From a virus, in the IMG/VR virus record IMGVR_UViG_3300047471_000182, positions 1-31,505 of that record: a stretch of DNA of 31,505 bases; one strand, given 5' to 3'. Positions within the stretch are counted from its first letter, which is position 1. Every line of letters starts with the position of its first letter. Below the pieces are notes generated by a model that ran no database searches, had not been told where the DNA came from, and saw only the letters and a program-made list of their open reading frames with translations. Positions 13,660 through 20,972 of this stretch are shown here, in pieces. A program made the position numbers and the translations under genes.

Positions 13660-14013
13660 GTGGCGAACCAGACCATCACCGCCGCCGCGCGCGCCATCGC
13701 GGCCGCGCTCGGCTTCCCCGACTACGTGACGGCGGAGGGCCAGGGCCCGTCATCCACCTCCGAGAGCGACGCCTGGCGGGCGATGCCCCAGACGCGGCGG
13801 CTGATGAGCTGGCTCGCGGAGCACGCGGCGGCTGCGGCGATCAACCTGGACCGCCTCGCTACCGCAGGGGCGCTCGCCCAGGCGAACGGGCAGATCAGCT
13901 CGGTCATCGACATCGCCGCGCGCGCCGGGCGGGAGCGGGACAAGGGCGACCTCGCCCGCGACGCCATCAGCGAGATCCTTTCGGCGGGCGGAAGCGCGAC
14001 CAGCGAGAACTAA
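13660..14013 (+). CDS. Hypothetical protein, 117 aa (GTG start)
   Basis: Mostly helical and Ala-rich (AARAIAAALGFPDYV, LMSWLAEHAAAAAINLDRLA). No family is recognised. GTG 13660 has AGGA about 13 nt upstream, and the gene begins 2 nt after the previous stop. It lies directly upstream of the MuF-like head gene and could be a head accessory protein, by position only. Confidence 0.55.
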   Translation: MANQTITAAARAIAAALGFPDYVTAEGQGPSSTSESDAWRAMPQTRRLMSWLAEHAAAAAINLDRLATAGALAQANGQISSVIDIAARAGRERDKGDLARDAISEILSAGGSATSEN

Positions 14014-14015
14014 TG

Positions 14016-14099
14016 TAGACTTTTCGATGCCCGGTAAGGCCGCGCGGGGCTGGGCACTCCTGGGTGCGGCTAGGCGAATCGAGGCAAGGGATTTATTCT
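14016..14099 (+). promoter_or_regulatory. Candidate -10 boxes before the MuF-like gene
   Basis: TAGACT (14016-14021) lies 5 nt before an ATG at 14027 whose frame is probably not a gene. TATTCT (14094-14099) lies 10 nt before the chosen GTG 14110. Either could start the head transcript. The 96-nt gap itself holds no convincing gene. Confidence 0.35.
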
Positions 14100-14109
14100 A
14101 TCGATCGCC

Positions 14110-15057
14110 GTGTATCAGCTTCGCCATTTTGTTCAGCAGACCCACCCCAGGTTCAACGCCCTCCGCGCGCGCCGGAACCGGAAGCTCAACGCGATCAAGC
14201 CGAGCGCGGCGAACCGCATCTGGTACGCCCAGCAGCTCCATCACCACATCCTGACCCGGCTGCGCACGGCCGGCATCGACGTAATGGAGGCGCTGCGGAA
14301 CCACTGGCCGCCGCCACCGACCGCCGACCGCGCCCGAGACGCCGAGAAGACCAAGAAGCACGTCAGCAAGCCGGCCCCGGTGGTCGATGCCGTTGCCCGC
14401 GCGCGCCAGTCGTTCCCCGACGTCGGAGGCTTCGCGGTCAACCTCTCCGCCAAGGTGGTCAAGCGGAACCTCGACACGGTGGACGATCGGCTCTCAGCGA
14501 GCATCGAGAACAGCCTGGGGATCGACATCCGCCAGAACCTCGTCGGGAGCGGCCCCATCCTGACCGAGATGGACGACGCGCTGTCGGAGAACGTCGACCT
14601 CATCACCTCGATCCCTGAGCAGTACTTCGACGACCTGGAAGAGGCGATCTCGAACGCCTGGACCGAAGGGAAGCGCTGGGAGGAGCTCGCGCCCGAGATC
14701 CAGGAGATCGGCGAGGTGACCGAGCGGCGCGCGGAGTTCATCGCGCGCGACCAGACAGCCAAGCTAACGTCTCATTTCAATCGCAGTCGGAGCCTCAGTC
14801 TCGGGATCAAGAAAGGCATCTGGCATACGGCCGGAGACGATGACGTGCGACCGACCCACGCCGAGATGGAGGGCGTCGAGTTCTCCCTAGAAGATCCGCC
14901 ACTGGTCGGCGACGAGTACCTGCTCCCGGGAGAGGATTATGGCTGTCGGTGCGACTGGGAGAGCGTGTTCGATCTGGACGACGACGCGCCCGAGGACCTG
15001 GAGCCGGACGAGGAAGAGATCGACGAGGACGAGGCGGTCGAGGACGAAGAAGGCTAG
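14110..15057 (+). CDS. Head morphogenesis protein, SPP1 gp7/MuF type
   Basis: This 315-aa protein belongs to the MuF-like group, made in a few copies and packed near the portal. The C-terminal third holds the signature: RAEFIARDQTAKLTSHFNRS (about 212-231), GIWHTAGDDDVRPTHAEMEG (about 237-256), and LPGEDYGCRCDWESVF (about 276-291), where the His and the CRC cluster are conserved. After this the protein ends in a very acidic tail (about 25 residues, mostly D and E). GTG 14110 is the first usable start after the in-frame stop at 14071-14073. The stop overlaps the end of a converging minus-strand gene by three bases. Confidence 0.88.
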   Translation: MYQLRHFVQQTHPRFNALRARRNRKLNAIKPSAANRIWYAQQLHHHILTRLRTAGIDVMEALRNHWPPPPTADRARDAEKTKKHVSKPAPVVDAVARARQSFPDVGGFAVNLSAKVVKRNLDTVDDRLSASIENSLGIDIRQNLVGSGPILTEMDDALSENVDLITSIPEQYFDDLEEAISNAWTEGKRWEELAPEIQEIGEVTERRAEFIARDQTAKLTSHFNRSRSLSLGIKKGIWHTAGDDDVRPTHAEMEGVEFSLEDPPLVGDEYLLPGEDYGCRCDWESVFDLDDDAPEDLEPDEEEIDEDEAVEDEEG

Positions 15058-15230
15058 CGAGTAGGTTCTGGCTTCGGTGGCAACGGCGAGTTGAACCGCG
15101 AGAGCAGGAAGATAAAGCGATCGGGGTGTTCTAGATTCGCGGTGTGGACGCCCCATCCTTGCTCTGTCCGTAACTTGAGCGCGGCGTTCGCTTCCTCCAG
15201 GCTCACGACCAAGACCAAATATTCGTTCAC
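15054..15230 (-). CDS. Small DUF4177-like protein, 58 aa (minus strand)
   Basis: A short gene read from GTG 15230 to TAG 15056-15054. It begins VNEYLVLVVSLEEANAALKL and continues with RTEQGWGVHTANLEHPDRFI. The pattern strand - helix with L and E - QGWxVxT - strand resembles DUF4177-type mini-proteins. The GTG overlaps the TGA of the upstream minus-strand gene (GTGA), which supports coupled translation. Its stop meets the MuF-like stop tail to tail. Function unknown; it may be a small accessory carried into the head operon. Confidence 0.6.
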   Translation of the reverse strand: MNEYLVLVVSLEEANAALKLRTEQGWGVHTANLEHPDRFIFLLSRFNSPLPPKPEPTR

Positions 15231-15424
15231 TCGTCGTCCCCTTCGTCATCCGGCGGCGGCACCGCGATCGACATCGATTTCAGGACGTCCCGCACGCGTC
15301 CGTCAACGTCGCCGCGCACGCGCCCGCCCTGGAGCACCCTGCGAACTGTCCGCGGGTCCGCGATCGCCGCCGCCGCCACCTTGATGACCCGGTGATTCGA
15401 CAGCCTCGGTTTCTGCTCCGCCAT
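15227..15424 (-). CDS. Small HTH-like protein, 65 aa (minus strand)
   Basis: Start ATG 15424 (MAEQKPRLSNHRVIKVAAAA). The frame is open ten codons farther upstream, but this start lies 8 nt after TATCCT, a -10-like box on the minus strand. IADPRTVRRVLQGGRVRGDV has the A-x-A-x-x-DPRTVRR-L-x-G pattern of LacI-like or small homeodomain-like helix-turn-helix segments. The tail is acidic (PPPDDEGDDE). It is followed by the coupled 58-aa gene. The pair run against the head genes and may be a small regulatory insert. Confidence 0.6.
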   Translation of the reverse strand: MAEQKPRLSNHRVIKVAAAAIADPRTVRRVLQGGRVRGDVDGRVRDVLKSMSIAVPPPDDEGDDE

Positions 15425-15556
15425 GAACCGAGAGGATACACCCGATGGGCGCACGATGAAAACCTAGCGCCTACGTGGTGATCGGAATCCATCCCCGCAG
15501 CCCGCGCGGCTCTTGCGGGCCGCTGGTTTCCTGACGCACCGTCGGATTCGGAAGAC
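15425..15556. other. Divergent intergenic region, 132 bp
   Basis: This gap lies between the minus-strand HTH-like gene and the plus-strand capsid protease gene, so it must hold divergent control signals. On the minus strand TATCCT lies near the small gene's start. On the plus strand no TANNNT box at leaderless distance is seen before GTG 15557. A GC-rich imperfect hairpin (around CAGCCCGCGCGG...GCGGGCCGCTGG) occupies 15499-15530. Confidence 0.4.
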
Positions 15557-16954
15557 GTGCGTTGCCAAGCCACCGACCTCTACCCGCTCCCCTCTTCGCG
15601 CCAGCTTCTGGCGGACGGGGCCCTCGCCGCGCCGGCGAAGATCGGGCGGACCGGGATCCAGGTCTACTCGGCGCGCGAGCTGGGGCTGGACGGCGGGTCG
15701 AAGCCGATCAGGCTGATGCGCACGGCCGAGGAGGTCGCGAAGGCGGTCGCCTCGTTCGAGAGCCGAACGGTCACGGACGATCACCCGCTGCGGGACGTCG
15801 ACCCCTCCACATGGAAGCTGGTGGCCAAGGGCGACGTTCGCGACGTGGCGATGTCGGGCGACTACATGGCCAGCACGATCATCGTGCGGGACGGCCAGAC
15901 CATCGACAAGGTGCGCGAGGGGAAAGCGGAGCTGTCCTGCGGCTACGCCTTCGACCTCGACATGACGCCGGGCGTGGACGCCAACGGGATCTCGTTCGAC
16001 GGCTACCAGCGCAACATCGCGGGCAACCACGTTGCGATCGTGGACTACGGCCGCGCTGGTTCACAGGTTCGGATCGCTGACCGGGACCCCAACAGGAGCA
16101 AACCGATGAAGACCGCTCGCATCCAGACGAAGGACCACAAGATCAGCGACAAGCTCACCGTCGCGGGGACCACCGTCAACATCGAGGGCGACGACGCCGT
16201 CATCGCCTCCGTGCAGGATCTCGCCGATCGCCACGACCGCGCGATGAAGGACTGCAAGGACGCCTACGACTCGAAGCACGCCGAGATGCTCATCCACAAG
16301 GAGCGCGCCGACGCGGCCGAGAAGGCGATGCGCGACAGCGCCAAGGCGGACGAGAACGAGGCGGACGACCCGGACGACGACGACGAGGAGCTCGGCGCCA
16401 ACAAGAAGAAGGCGGGCGACCGCCTCGCCAGGATCAAGGCCAAGCTGGACGCCAAGATGGCGGCCAAGGACGCCGAGATCGCCGCCCTCAAGATCAAGGC
16501 CAGCGACGCCGAGACCGAGAAGCGCGCCGAGCTGCGCGCCAAGGTGATCGGCGACGCCAAGAAGATCCTCGGCGAGGACTTCGAGGCCAAGGGCAAGAGC
16601 ATCGATCAGATCCGGATCGCCGGGCTGGACGCCGCGCTCAAGGACGACGGCCTCAAGGCCACGGTGGTCGCGGTGCTCGGCGAGACCGAGCCCTCCAAGG
16701 CCAAGGCCGAGGACGTGGCGACCGCCTTCCGCGCGGTGCTCGCGGCCCCCGCGAAGCGCTCGGCCGGCGACAGCCAGGACCCTGTCCTCTCGCGCATCCT
16801 CGCTGGCGGCGACAGCGCCGACCTGAGCGGATCCCCGCGCATGAGCGCCCGGGACGCCCACTTCGCCCGCGAGGCAGAGCGCAGCCGCCAGCCCGCGGCG
16901 CGCGGCACGACCTACGAGCGCGGCGGCGACCTCTCCGCCGTCGAGGACCGCTAG
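15557..16954 (+). CDS. Prohead protease (DUF2213 type) with C-terminal scaffold
   Basis: This 465-aa protein has two parts. Residues 1-175 match DUF2213-type head maturation proteases: GRTGIQVYSARELGL, then SRTVTDDHPLRDVDP (likely catalytic His), then GKAELSCGYAFDLDMTPG (likely catalytic Ser) and GNHVAIVDYGRAG. Residues 185-440 are Lys/Ala/Glu/Asp-rich and predicted coiled coil, the form of an internal scaffold (for example KKKAGDRLARIKAKLDAKMA). An internal AGGAG plus ATG at 16106 would make the scaffold alone. It lies just upstream of decoration and capsid genes, as expected. GTG 15557 is the first usable start after the in-frame TGA at 15533. Confidence 0.85.
   Translation: MRCQATDLYPLPSSRQLLADGALAAPAKIGRTGIQVYSARELGLDGGSKPIRLMRTAEEVAKAVASFESRTVTDDHPLRDVDPSTWKLVAKGDVRDVAMSGDYMASTIIVRDGQTIDKVREGKAELSCGYAFDLDMTPGVDANGISFDGYQRNIAGNHVAIVDYGRAGSQVRIADRDPNRSKPMKTARIQTKDHKISDKLTVAGTTVNIEGDDAVIASVQDLADRHDRAMKDCKDAYDSKHAEMLIHKERADAAEKAMRDSAKADENEADDPDDDDEELGANKKKAGDRLARIKAKLDAKMAAKDAEIAALKIKASDAETEKRAELRAKVIGDAKKILGEDFEAKGKSIDQIRIAGLDAALKDDGLKATVVAVLGETEPSKAKAEDVATAFRAVLAAPAKRSAGDSQDPVLSRILAGGDSADLSGSPRMSARDAHFAREAERSRQPAARGTTYERGGDLSAVEDR
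16094..16108 (+). promoter_or_regulatory. Internal ribosome site and ATG for a nested scaffold
   Basis: AGGAG (16094-16098) is 7 nt before ATG 16106, in frame with the protease gene and exactly at the protease/scaffold boundary. This is the best Shine-Dalgarno site in the gene. Confidence 0.75.
16106..16954 (+). CDS. Nested scaffold protein, 282 aa (internal start)
   Basis: The second product predicted from the protease gene. It begins MKTARIQTKDHKISDKLTVA and is largely coiled coil with an acidic patch (ENEADDPDDDDEELG, about residues 85-100). In lambda the C protease and Nu3 scaffold overlap the same way: protease fused to scaffold in a few copies, scaffold alone in many. The same logic would fit here. 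It is shown as a separate entry because a reader would otherwise miss it. Confidence 0.6.
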   Translation: MKTARIQTKDHKISDKLTVAGTTVNIEGDDAVIASVQDLADRHDRAMKDCKDAYDSKHAEMLIHKERADAAEKAMRDSAKADENEADDPDDDDEELGANKKKAGDRLARIKAKLDAKMAAKDAEIAALKIKASDAETEKRAELRAKVIGDAKKILGEDFEAKGKSIDQIRIAGLDAALKDDGLKATVVAVLGETEPSKAKAEDVATAFRAVLAAPAKRSAGDSQDPVLSRILAGGDSADLSGSPRMSARDAHFAREAERSRQPAARGTTYERGGDLSAVEDR

Positions 16955-16990
16955 GAACCCACCACCGGAACGAACCCAGGAGACATCACT

Positions 16991-17527
16991 ATGGCTCAAG
17001 CAACTTTGACGACCGTCGGCGGGGACCTCTTCACCGTCGGTAACCCCGGCCAGGTCGCGGACCTCGAGAACATGCAGATCGTCACGAAGCAGAACAGCCA
17101 GGCGGCTGCGATCGACTTCGGCGTCGCGGTCTTCTGGGACACGGGCGACGCGGACGGCTCCGTGCGCGTTCAGCAGGGCGCGAGCGACTTCTGCGCCGGC
17201 ATCTCCGTTCGCGAGCCGCTGATGGTTGCCTCGAACGACGGCCTGGACACCATCAACTACGTCCGCTACGCGAACGTCCCCGTCATGATCGACGGGACGG
17301 TGTTCGTGCAGGCGGCCGAAGCCGTACTGGCCCAGGACGAGGTCCTGGCGCTGCTCACCGGCGGCGCGGGCAACACGGCGGTCGGCGCGCTCGGCAGCGT
17401 CCACGGCGGCGCGGTCTCCTCGACCCGCCTGCTCGTCCCCGGAGCGATCTGGGTCGACACGACGGCCTCGGGCGCCATCGGGCGCGTTCGCATCAAGACG
17501 GTCGGCAACGTCCGCACCACCACCTAG
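16991..17527 (+). CDS. Capsid decoration protein, DUF2190-like
   Basis: This 178-aa protein is beta-rich and lies between protease/scaffold and major capsid genes, the usual place for DUF2190-type decoration or cement proteins. Visible segments are DFGVAVFWDTGDADGSVRVQ, DGTVFVQAAEAVLAQDEVLA and GAIWVDTTASGAIGRVRIKT, with the alternating strands and small turns of that family. An AGGAG-type site (CCCAGGAGACATCACT) precedes ATG 16991. It probably sits on the outside of the capsid and stabilises it after expansion. Confidence 0.7.
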   Translation: MAQATLTTVGGDLFTVGNPGQVADLENMQIVTKQNSQAAAIDFGVAVFWDTGDADGSVRVQQGASDFCAGISVREPLMVASNDGLDTINYVRYANVPVMIDGTVFVQAAEAVLAQDEVLALLTGGAGNTAVGALGSVHGGAVSSTRLLVPGAIWVDTTASGAIGRVRIKTVGNVRTTT

Positions 17528-17566
17528 TCCCTCCCTCCTCCTCCACCACAACGCGGGAAAGAAACC

Positions 17567-18751
17567 ATGCAAACCCAGATGATCAAGGTCGCGGACCAGC
17601 TGACCAGCGCCATCATCGGCGCCGAGCTCGGTGACTGCGGGAAGGGCCGGGACTCCCAGGGCCGCAACAAGTGCGGTCACGTCCACATCGACCCCGAGCG
17701 CTTCCAGGAGATGCACGATTCCTGGGCGCCGCTCGTGACCGACATCGGGATCACGGTGCAGCAGGGAAGGATCCAGACGCACCGCCCGACGTTCGCGGCG
17801 CGCGACGCGCAGGAGGCGCTGTTCTTCCTCGTGAGCCAGCTCGCCTACACCGAGGCGGGGCTGTTCGAGCGGTCCTACCAGCCGATGCAGTACAAGGACC
17901 TCATCCCGCAGGACTACTCGGCGGGCGAGGCGGCCGAGACGATCCGCTACGAGATCTACGACGAGGTCGGGAACGCGGACGACGTCAACCCGATGTCGGA
18001 CGACGTCCCCACGGCGGACGTGCTCTACGCCGACAAGACGTTCGGCGTGAACCATGCTGGGATCGGCTACCAGTACACGACCCAGGAGCTGCGGGCGACC
18101 GCGTTCCTGCGCCGCCCGCTGCCGGAGCGCAAGGTCCACGCGGCGATGGGCGCCTACGAGCGCTTCCTCAATGTGGTCGGCCTGACGGGCCGCACGAAGA
18201 AGAACCTCACGGGCCTGCTCAACAACACCACGATCACCCACGCGGTGAGCCCCTCGACGCTGGCCTGGAACAGCACCAGCACCGTGACGCCCGCCCAGAT
18301 CGTGGCGGACTTCGCCTTCGGCATGAACTCCGTCTGGCAGGGGTCGAAGCACACCGTCATCCCGAACACGGTGGCGATGCCGAGCTTCGCCTGGCAGTAC
18401 ATCAACGCGACGCCGGCGACGGGGACCTCGGGCCCCTTCCAGCGGTCCATCCTCGATTACCTGATGGACAACAACCTCTGCAAGGCGCGCGGCGGCGGCC
18501 CGCTCTCCATCATCCCCGTCTACGACGCGGACACGGTGGCGAACGGTGGCACCGGCCCGGGCGCCAGCGCCGCCTCGCGGACCGTGTACTACCGCAAGAC
18601 GGACCAGGACCTCATCCAGCACGTCCCGCTGCCCCTGCGCTTCCTGGCGCCGGAGCTGCGCGGGCTCAAGGTGAAGGTGGCGGGCGAGTTCCGCTACAGC
18701 GGCGTCGAGGTTCGGCGCCCGCCGTCGTTCTACTACCAGGACGGCAACTAG
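17567..18751 (+). CDS. Major capsid protein (DUF2184 type)
   Basis: This 394-aa protein should form the HK97-fold shell. The family pattern includes LVTDIGITVQQGRIQTHRPT, YQPMQYKDLIPQDYSAGEAA (about 104-123), FGVNHAGIGYQYTTQELRAT (about 160-180), AAMGAYERFLNVVGLTG (about 195-212), and the late VPLPLRFLAPELRGLKVKVA. Near the N-terminus is GDCGKGRDSQGRNKCGH, two Cys within 15 residues, which is unusual for this family. The 39-bp leader is a pyrimidine-rich run (CCCTCCCTCCTCCTCC) followed by GGGAAAG before the ATG. Position and length agree with a major capsid gene. Confidence 0.85.
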   Translation: MQTQMIKVADQLTSAIIGAELGDCGKGRDSQGRNKCGHVHIDPERFQEMHDSWAPLVTDIGITVQQGRIQTHRPTFAARDAQEALFFLVSQLAYTEAGLFERSYQPMQYKDLIPQDYSAGEAAETIRYEIYDEVGNADDVNPMSDDVPTADVLYADKTFGVNHAGIGYQYTTQELRATAFLRRPLPERKVHAAMGAYERFLNVVGLTGRTKKNLTGLLNNTTITHAVSPSTLAWNSTSTVTPAQIVADFAFGMNSVWQGSKHTVIPNTVAMPSFAWQYINATPATGTSGPFQRSILDYLMDNNLCKARGGGPLSIIPVYDADTVANGGTGPGASAASRTVYYRKTDQDLIQHVPLPLRFLAPELRGLKVKVAGEFRYSGVEVRRPPSFYYQDGN

Positions 18752-18788
18752 ACGGACGGCTGGCCGAGGGGACATAGTGTGGCGGAAA

Positions 18789-18809
18789 GGCGGCGCCGCA
18801 AGTGCCGCC
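18789..18809 (+). other. Stable hairpin after the capsid gene
   Basis: GGCGGCGC (18789-18796) pairs with GTGCCGCC (18802-18809) around CGCAA. No T-run follows, so it is not a classic terminator. It could slow RNA decay or reduce read-through after the highly expressed capsid gene. Confidence 0.5.
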
Positions 18810-18834
18810 GGCCACCACCTACCAGGAGATCTTC

Positions 18835-19194
18835 ATGTCGAACACGGTCACCATCGAGAACCACTCCGAGCACCCCTTCCACCTACCGAAGCACACGGCG
18901 GCGAAGGAGGGCGAGGGCGTTCTCCAGGTCGAGACGGGCACCTACCAGGAGGCCACCATCTTCCCGCGCGCCGGCGCCGAGGACGAGTCCGGCAACCCGG
19001 TTCCGTCCAAGACGAACGTCTCGCAGGAGACGCTCGATCGCATGAAGAAGAACCCCGTCACCCGCGGCTGGTTCAAGCCGGCTGCCGGGCGCCTACAGCT
19101 GGTCGTGGCCGAGAAGGCCGCTCCGGACTCGGCGCCCGAGGACGGAACCAACGCGCTCGGCGGATCCAACACCAAGGCGAAGCCGAAGGCGTAG
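18835..19194 (+). CDS. Hypothetical head protein, 119 aa
   Basis: Start 18835 has AGGAG (18823-18827) 7 nt upstream; an in-frame GTG at 18802 is less likely. It begins MSNTVTIENHSEHPFHLPKH, a short beta segment, and has SQETLDRMKKNPVTRGWF in the middle. The last 30 residues are low-complexity. Small proteins of this sort often lie between capsid and connector genes. It may be a head-fibre or connector accessory, by position only. Confidence 0.6.
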   Translation: MSNTVTIENHSEHPFHLPKHTAAKEGEGVLQVETGTYQEATIFPRAGAEDESGNPVPSKTNVSQETLDRMKKNPVTRGWFKPAAGRLQLVVAEKAAPDSAPEDGTNALGGSNTKAKPKA

Positions 19195-19201
19195 GTCACC
19201 G

Positions 19202-19624
19202 ATGACCCCGGCGCAGTTCGTCAACATCTTCCCGGCCTTCGGGAACACCGATCAGGCGGTGATCGCGGCGCAGATCGCGCTCGCGGCGCCACACCTGAAC
19301 GTGGCGAGGTGGGACGACTTCTACACGGAAGGCCTCGCCTGCGCCGTGGCTCACATGCTGGTGGTCGGGAAGGCTGACAGCGTCCTGCTCGAGGCCAACG
19401 ACATCACCAGCGACGAGACCGAGAACCGCAAGGTGGCGCGCGACCCCGCGCTCCTGATGCGGCAGGCGGTCGACTGGTGGAACCGCAGCACCTACGGCCA
19501 GCGGTTCGTCTACCTGCGGGACACCATGATCGGGAAGGGCGCGCTCACGGCGGGTCCGCTCCTGTCCACCGGCGGCTGGGCTTCCCCTGTCTGCCCGCCC
19601 GCTTCCTGGTGGGGCTGGTGCTGA
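19202..19624 (+). CDS. Head-tail connector-like protein (DUF4054 type)
   Basis: The first part, MTPAQFVNIFPAFGNTDQAV, is the FxxxFPxF opening of DUF4054/gp6-like head-completion proteins. It continues with IAAQIALAAPHLNVARWDDF, LACAVAHMLVVGKADS (helix) and STYGQRFVYLRDTMIGKG (late SYG/TYG motif). These 120-150 aa proteins form a ring below the portal. The C-terminus (WASPVCPPASWWGWC) is odd and may be a read-on extension. It is followed after 1 nt by the next gene. Confidence 0.7.
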   Translation: MTPAQFVNIFPAFGNTDQAVIAAQIALAAPHLNVARWDDFYTEGLACAVAHMLVVGKADSVLLEANDITSDETENRKVARDPALLMRQAVDWWNRSTYGQRFVYLRDTMIGKGALTAGPLLSTGGWASPVCPPASWWGWC

Positions 19625-19625
19625 C

Positions 19626-20081
19626 GTGAACCAGCTCGTCGACTTCCGCGCGCGCCTGGTCGGCCTAACCGGCCCTGCCTTCCTGACACAGCGCAACGCG
19701 CTGATCGGGCAGCGCCTGGAGGCCCTGGCGCTCAAGGAGTTCCAGGGGTCGGTGAACCCCTACGGGAAGGCCTGGAAGCCCGTGGGGCGGCTCGGGAAGC
19801 GCCTCCGGCGCGGCTTCAGCGGCCCCCGTCGGCGCGGTAAGCCCCTCATCAAGACCGGCGCCCTCCGCGCCTCTCACGTTAGCGAGGGCAGCGCCACGGG
19901 CGTCCGGGTTGGCTTCGCCGACCCGGTGGCGATCTTCCACCAGAAGGGAACGCCGACCATCGAGAAGCGCCAGATCCTGCCCGAGGCGGGCACGGGCGGC
20001 CTGCCGGCCACCTGGAAGGCCGAGATCGGCAAGGTCATCGCGGGCGCCGCGCGCGCCCAGGTCATGGGGGGCTCGCGGTGA
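19626..20081 (+). CDS. Virion morphogenesis / neck protein (gpG- or HK97 gp10-like)
   Basis: GTG 19626 lies one base after the previous stop. The 151-aa protein carries KPLIKTGALRASHVSEGSAT and VGFADPVAIFHQKGTPTIEK, the L-x-TG-x-LR-x-S ... A-x-x-HQ-x-G pattern of Mu gpG / HK97 gp10-type tail-completion proteins that sit at the head-tail joint. The N-terminal third is basic and helical. Its stop overlaps the next GTG (20078). Confidence 0.75.
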   Translation: MNQLVDFRARLVGLTGPAFLTQRNALIGQRLEALALKEFQGSVNPYGKAWKPVGRLGKRLRRGFSGPRRRGKPLIKTGALRASHVSEGSATGVRVGFADPVAIFHQKGTPTIEKRQILPEAGTGGLPATWKAEIGKVIAGAARAQVMGGSR

Positions 20082-20617
20082 TCTCCGCCGTCTTCAACAG
20101 CGCCAAGCTGGCGGTCGAGACGATCCTACGCGACAAGAACGTCGTCCTGGCCAACCACGACCTCGGGGAGGAGAACCTCGCCCCGAGCATGGCCTACCCA
20201 GGCGTCGTCTGGGTCCCGATGGGCGGCCCGGTGACGGTCGCGAGGCAGCTGGGCGCCGACTCCGCCATGCGCCGCGCCGCGGGCAAGCAGGCGACCGGCC
20301 TGCGCGAGATGGCCCAGCGCAACGTCTCGATACGGGTCCACATCTGGGACGTCGACTTCACCACGACGGAGGTCCTGATGGGCCACTACGTCGCGGCGAT
20401 TCGGCAGGCCCTGACGGCGCACCCGTTCGAGGTGACGCATGAGGCCTGGGGGATCGGGCCGTCGCCGGTGACCAAGGAGCCGGTCCAGAACCTGACCTCG
20501 GGGTCCATGTGCATCCTGACGATCGAGATCCGGATGCCGTTCACGTTCGAGCCAAACGTCCTCAGCGCTCCGCCCCACCACCCCACCATCATCCCGGCGA
20601 TCCCGGCGGCCGCGTAG
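20078..20617 (+). CDS. Tail terminator / completion-like protein, 179 aa
   Basis: GTG 20078 overlaps the previous gene by 4 nt. The protein has an alpha/beta plan with VSIRVHIWDVDFTTTEVLMG, HYVAAIRQALTAHPFE, and SGSMCILTIEIRMPFTFE, which matches tail-terminator proteins by layout (strands alternating with two helices). Sequence identity in this family is usually low, so the call rests on position between the gpG-like and sheath genes. It likely caps the tail tube and joins it to the head. Confidence 0.55.
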   Translation: MISAVFNSAKLAVETILRDKNVVLANHDLGEENLAPSMAYPGVVWVPMGGPVTVARQLGADSAMRRAAGKQATGLREMAQRNVSIRVHIWDVDFTTTEVLMGHYVAAIRQALTAHPFEVTHEAWGIGPSPVTKEPVQNLTSGSMCILTIEIRMPFTFEPNVLSAPPHHPTIIPAIPAAA

Positions 20618-20624
20618 GAGACCC

Positions 20625-20963
20625 ATGGAAGACAAAAAGGTTCTCCCGAGCGTGGTGGTCGACGAAGTTGCTGTCGTCGTTTCCGGAACGATCAGCAAGA
20701 CGACGCTGACGCCTCCGCGCGCGCAGGTCGAGCACTGGGCGCGCGCGAAGGGGATGATCCCCGAGTTCACCGACGGCGAGGTCTCGCCAGCGCGGCTCAA
20801 GCGGGCGCCGCGGTCGCCGAAGCCGAAGCTCCACAATCCGAAGTACGCGCTCTGGGCGCGCACGCGGGATTCCCTCCGGTGGGACCCCACCAACTGGCCG
20901 GTCATGACCGAGGCCGAGTTCGACAAGGCTGTCGCCGCGACGGCGCTTCACGCCTACCACTAG
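20625..20963 (+). CDS. Hypothetical tail-region protein, 112 aa
   Basis: ATG 20625 follows GGAGACCC. Residues 1-30 are beta-like (LPSVVVDEVAVVVSGTI). The middle is basic (RLKRAPRSPKPKLHNPK). The C-terminal part includes ALWARTRDSLRWDPTNWPVM. Unrecognised; it lies where many myoviruses carry a small gene before the sheath. Confidence 0.6.
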   Translation: MEDKKVLPSVVVDEVAVVVSGTISKTTLTPPRAQVEHWARAKGMIPEFTDGEVSPARLKRAPRSPKPKLHNPKYALWARTRDSLRWDPTNWPVMTEAEFDKAVAATALHAYH

Positions 20964-20972
20964 GAGACGACG

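Noticed and set aside
14027-14254. A 75-codon gene starting just after TAGACT
   Set aside because: It overlaps the MuF-like gene in another frame for most of its length and has a low-complexity product. The TAGACT box is kept only as a promoter candidate.
16061-18775. A 904-codon open frame on the minus strand across protease, decoration and capsid genes
   Set aside because: It lies opposite three well-supported head genes. High-GC codon bias keeps the opposite strand open, and the product is low-complexity R/V/L/D without a recognisable domain.
18789-18809. Intrinsic terminator after the capsid gene
   Set aside because: The hairpin is strong but no T-run follows, and the next gene lies 26 bp downstream with its own ribosome site.
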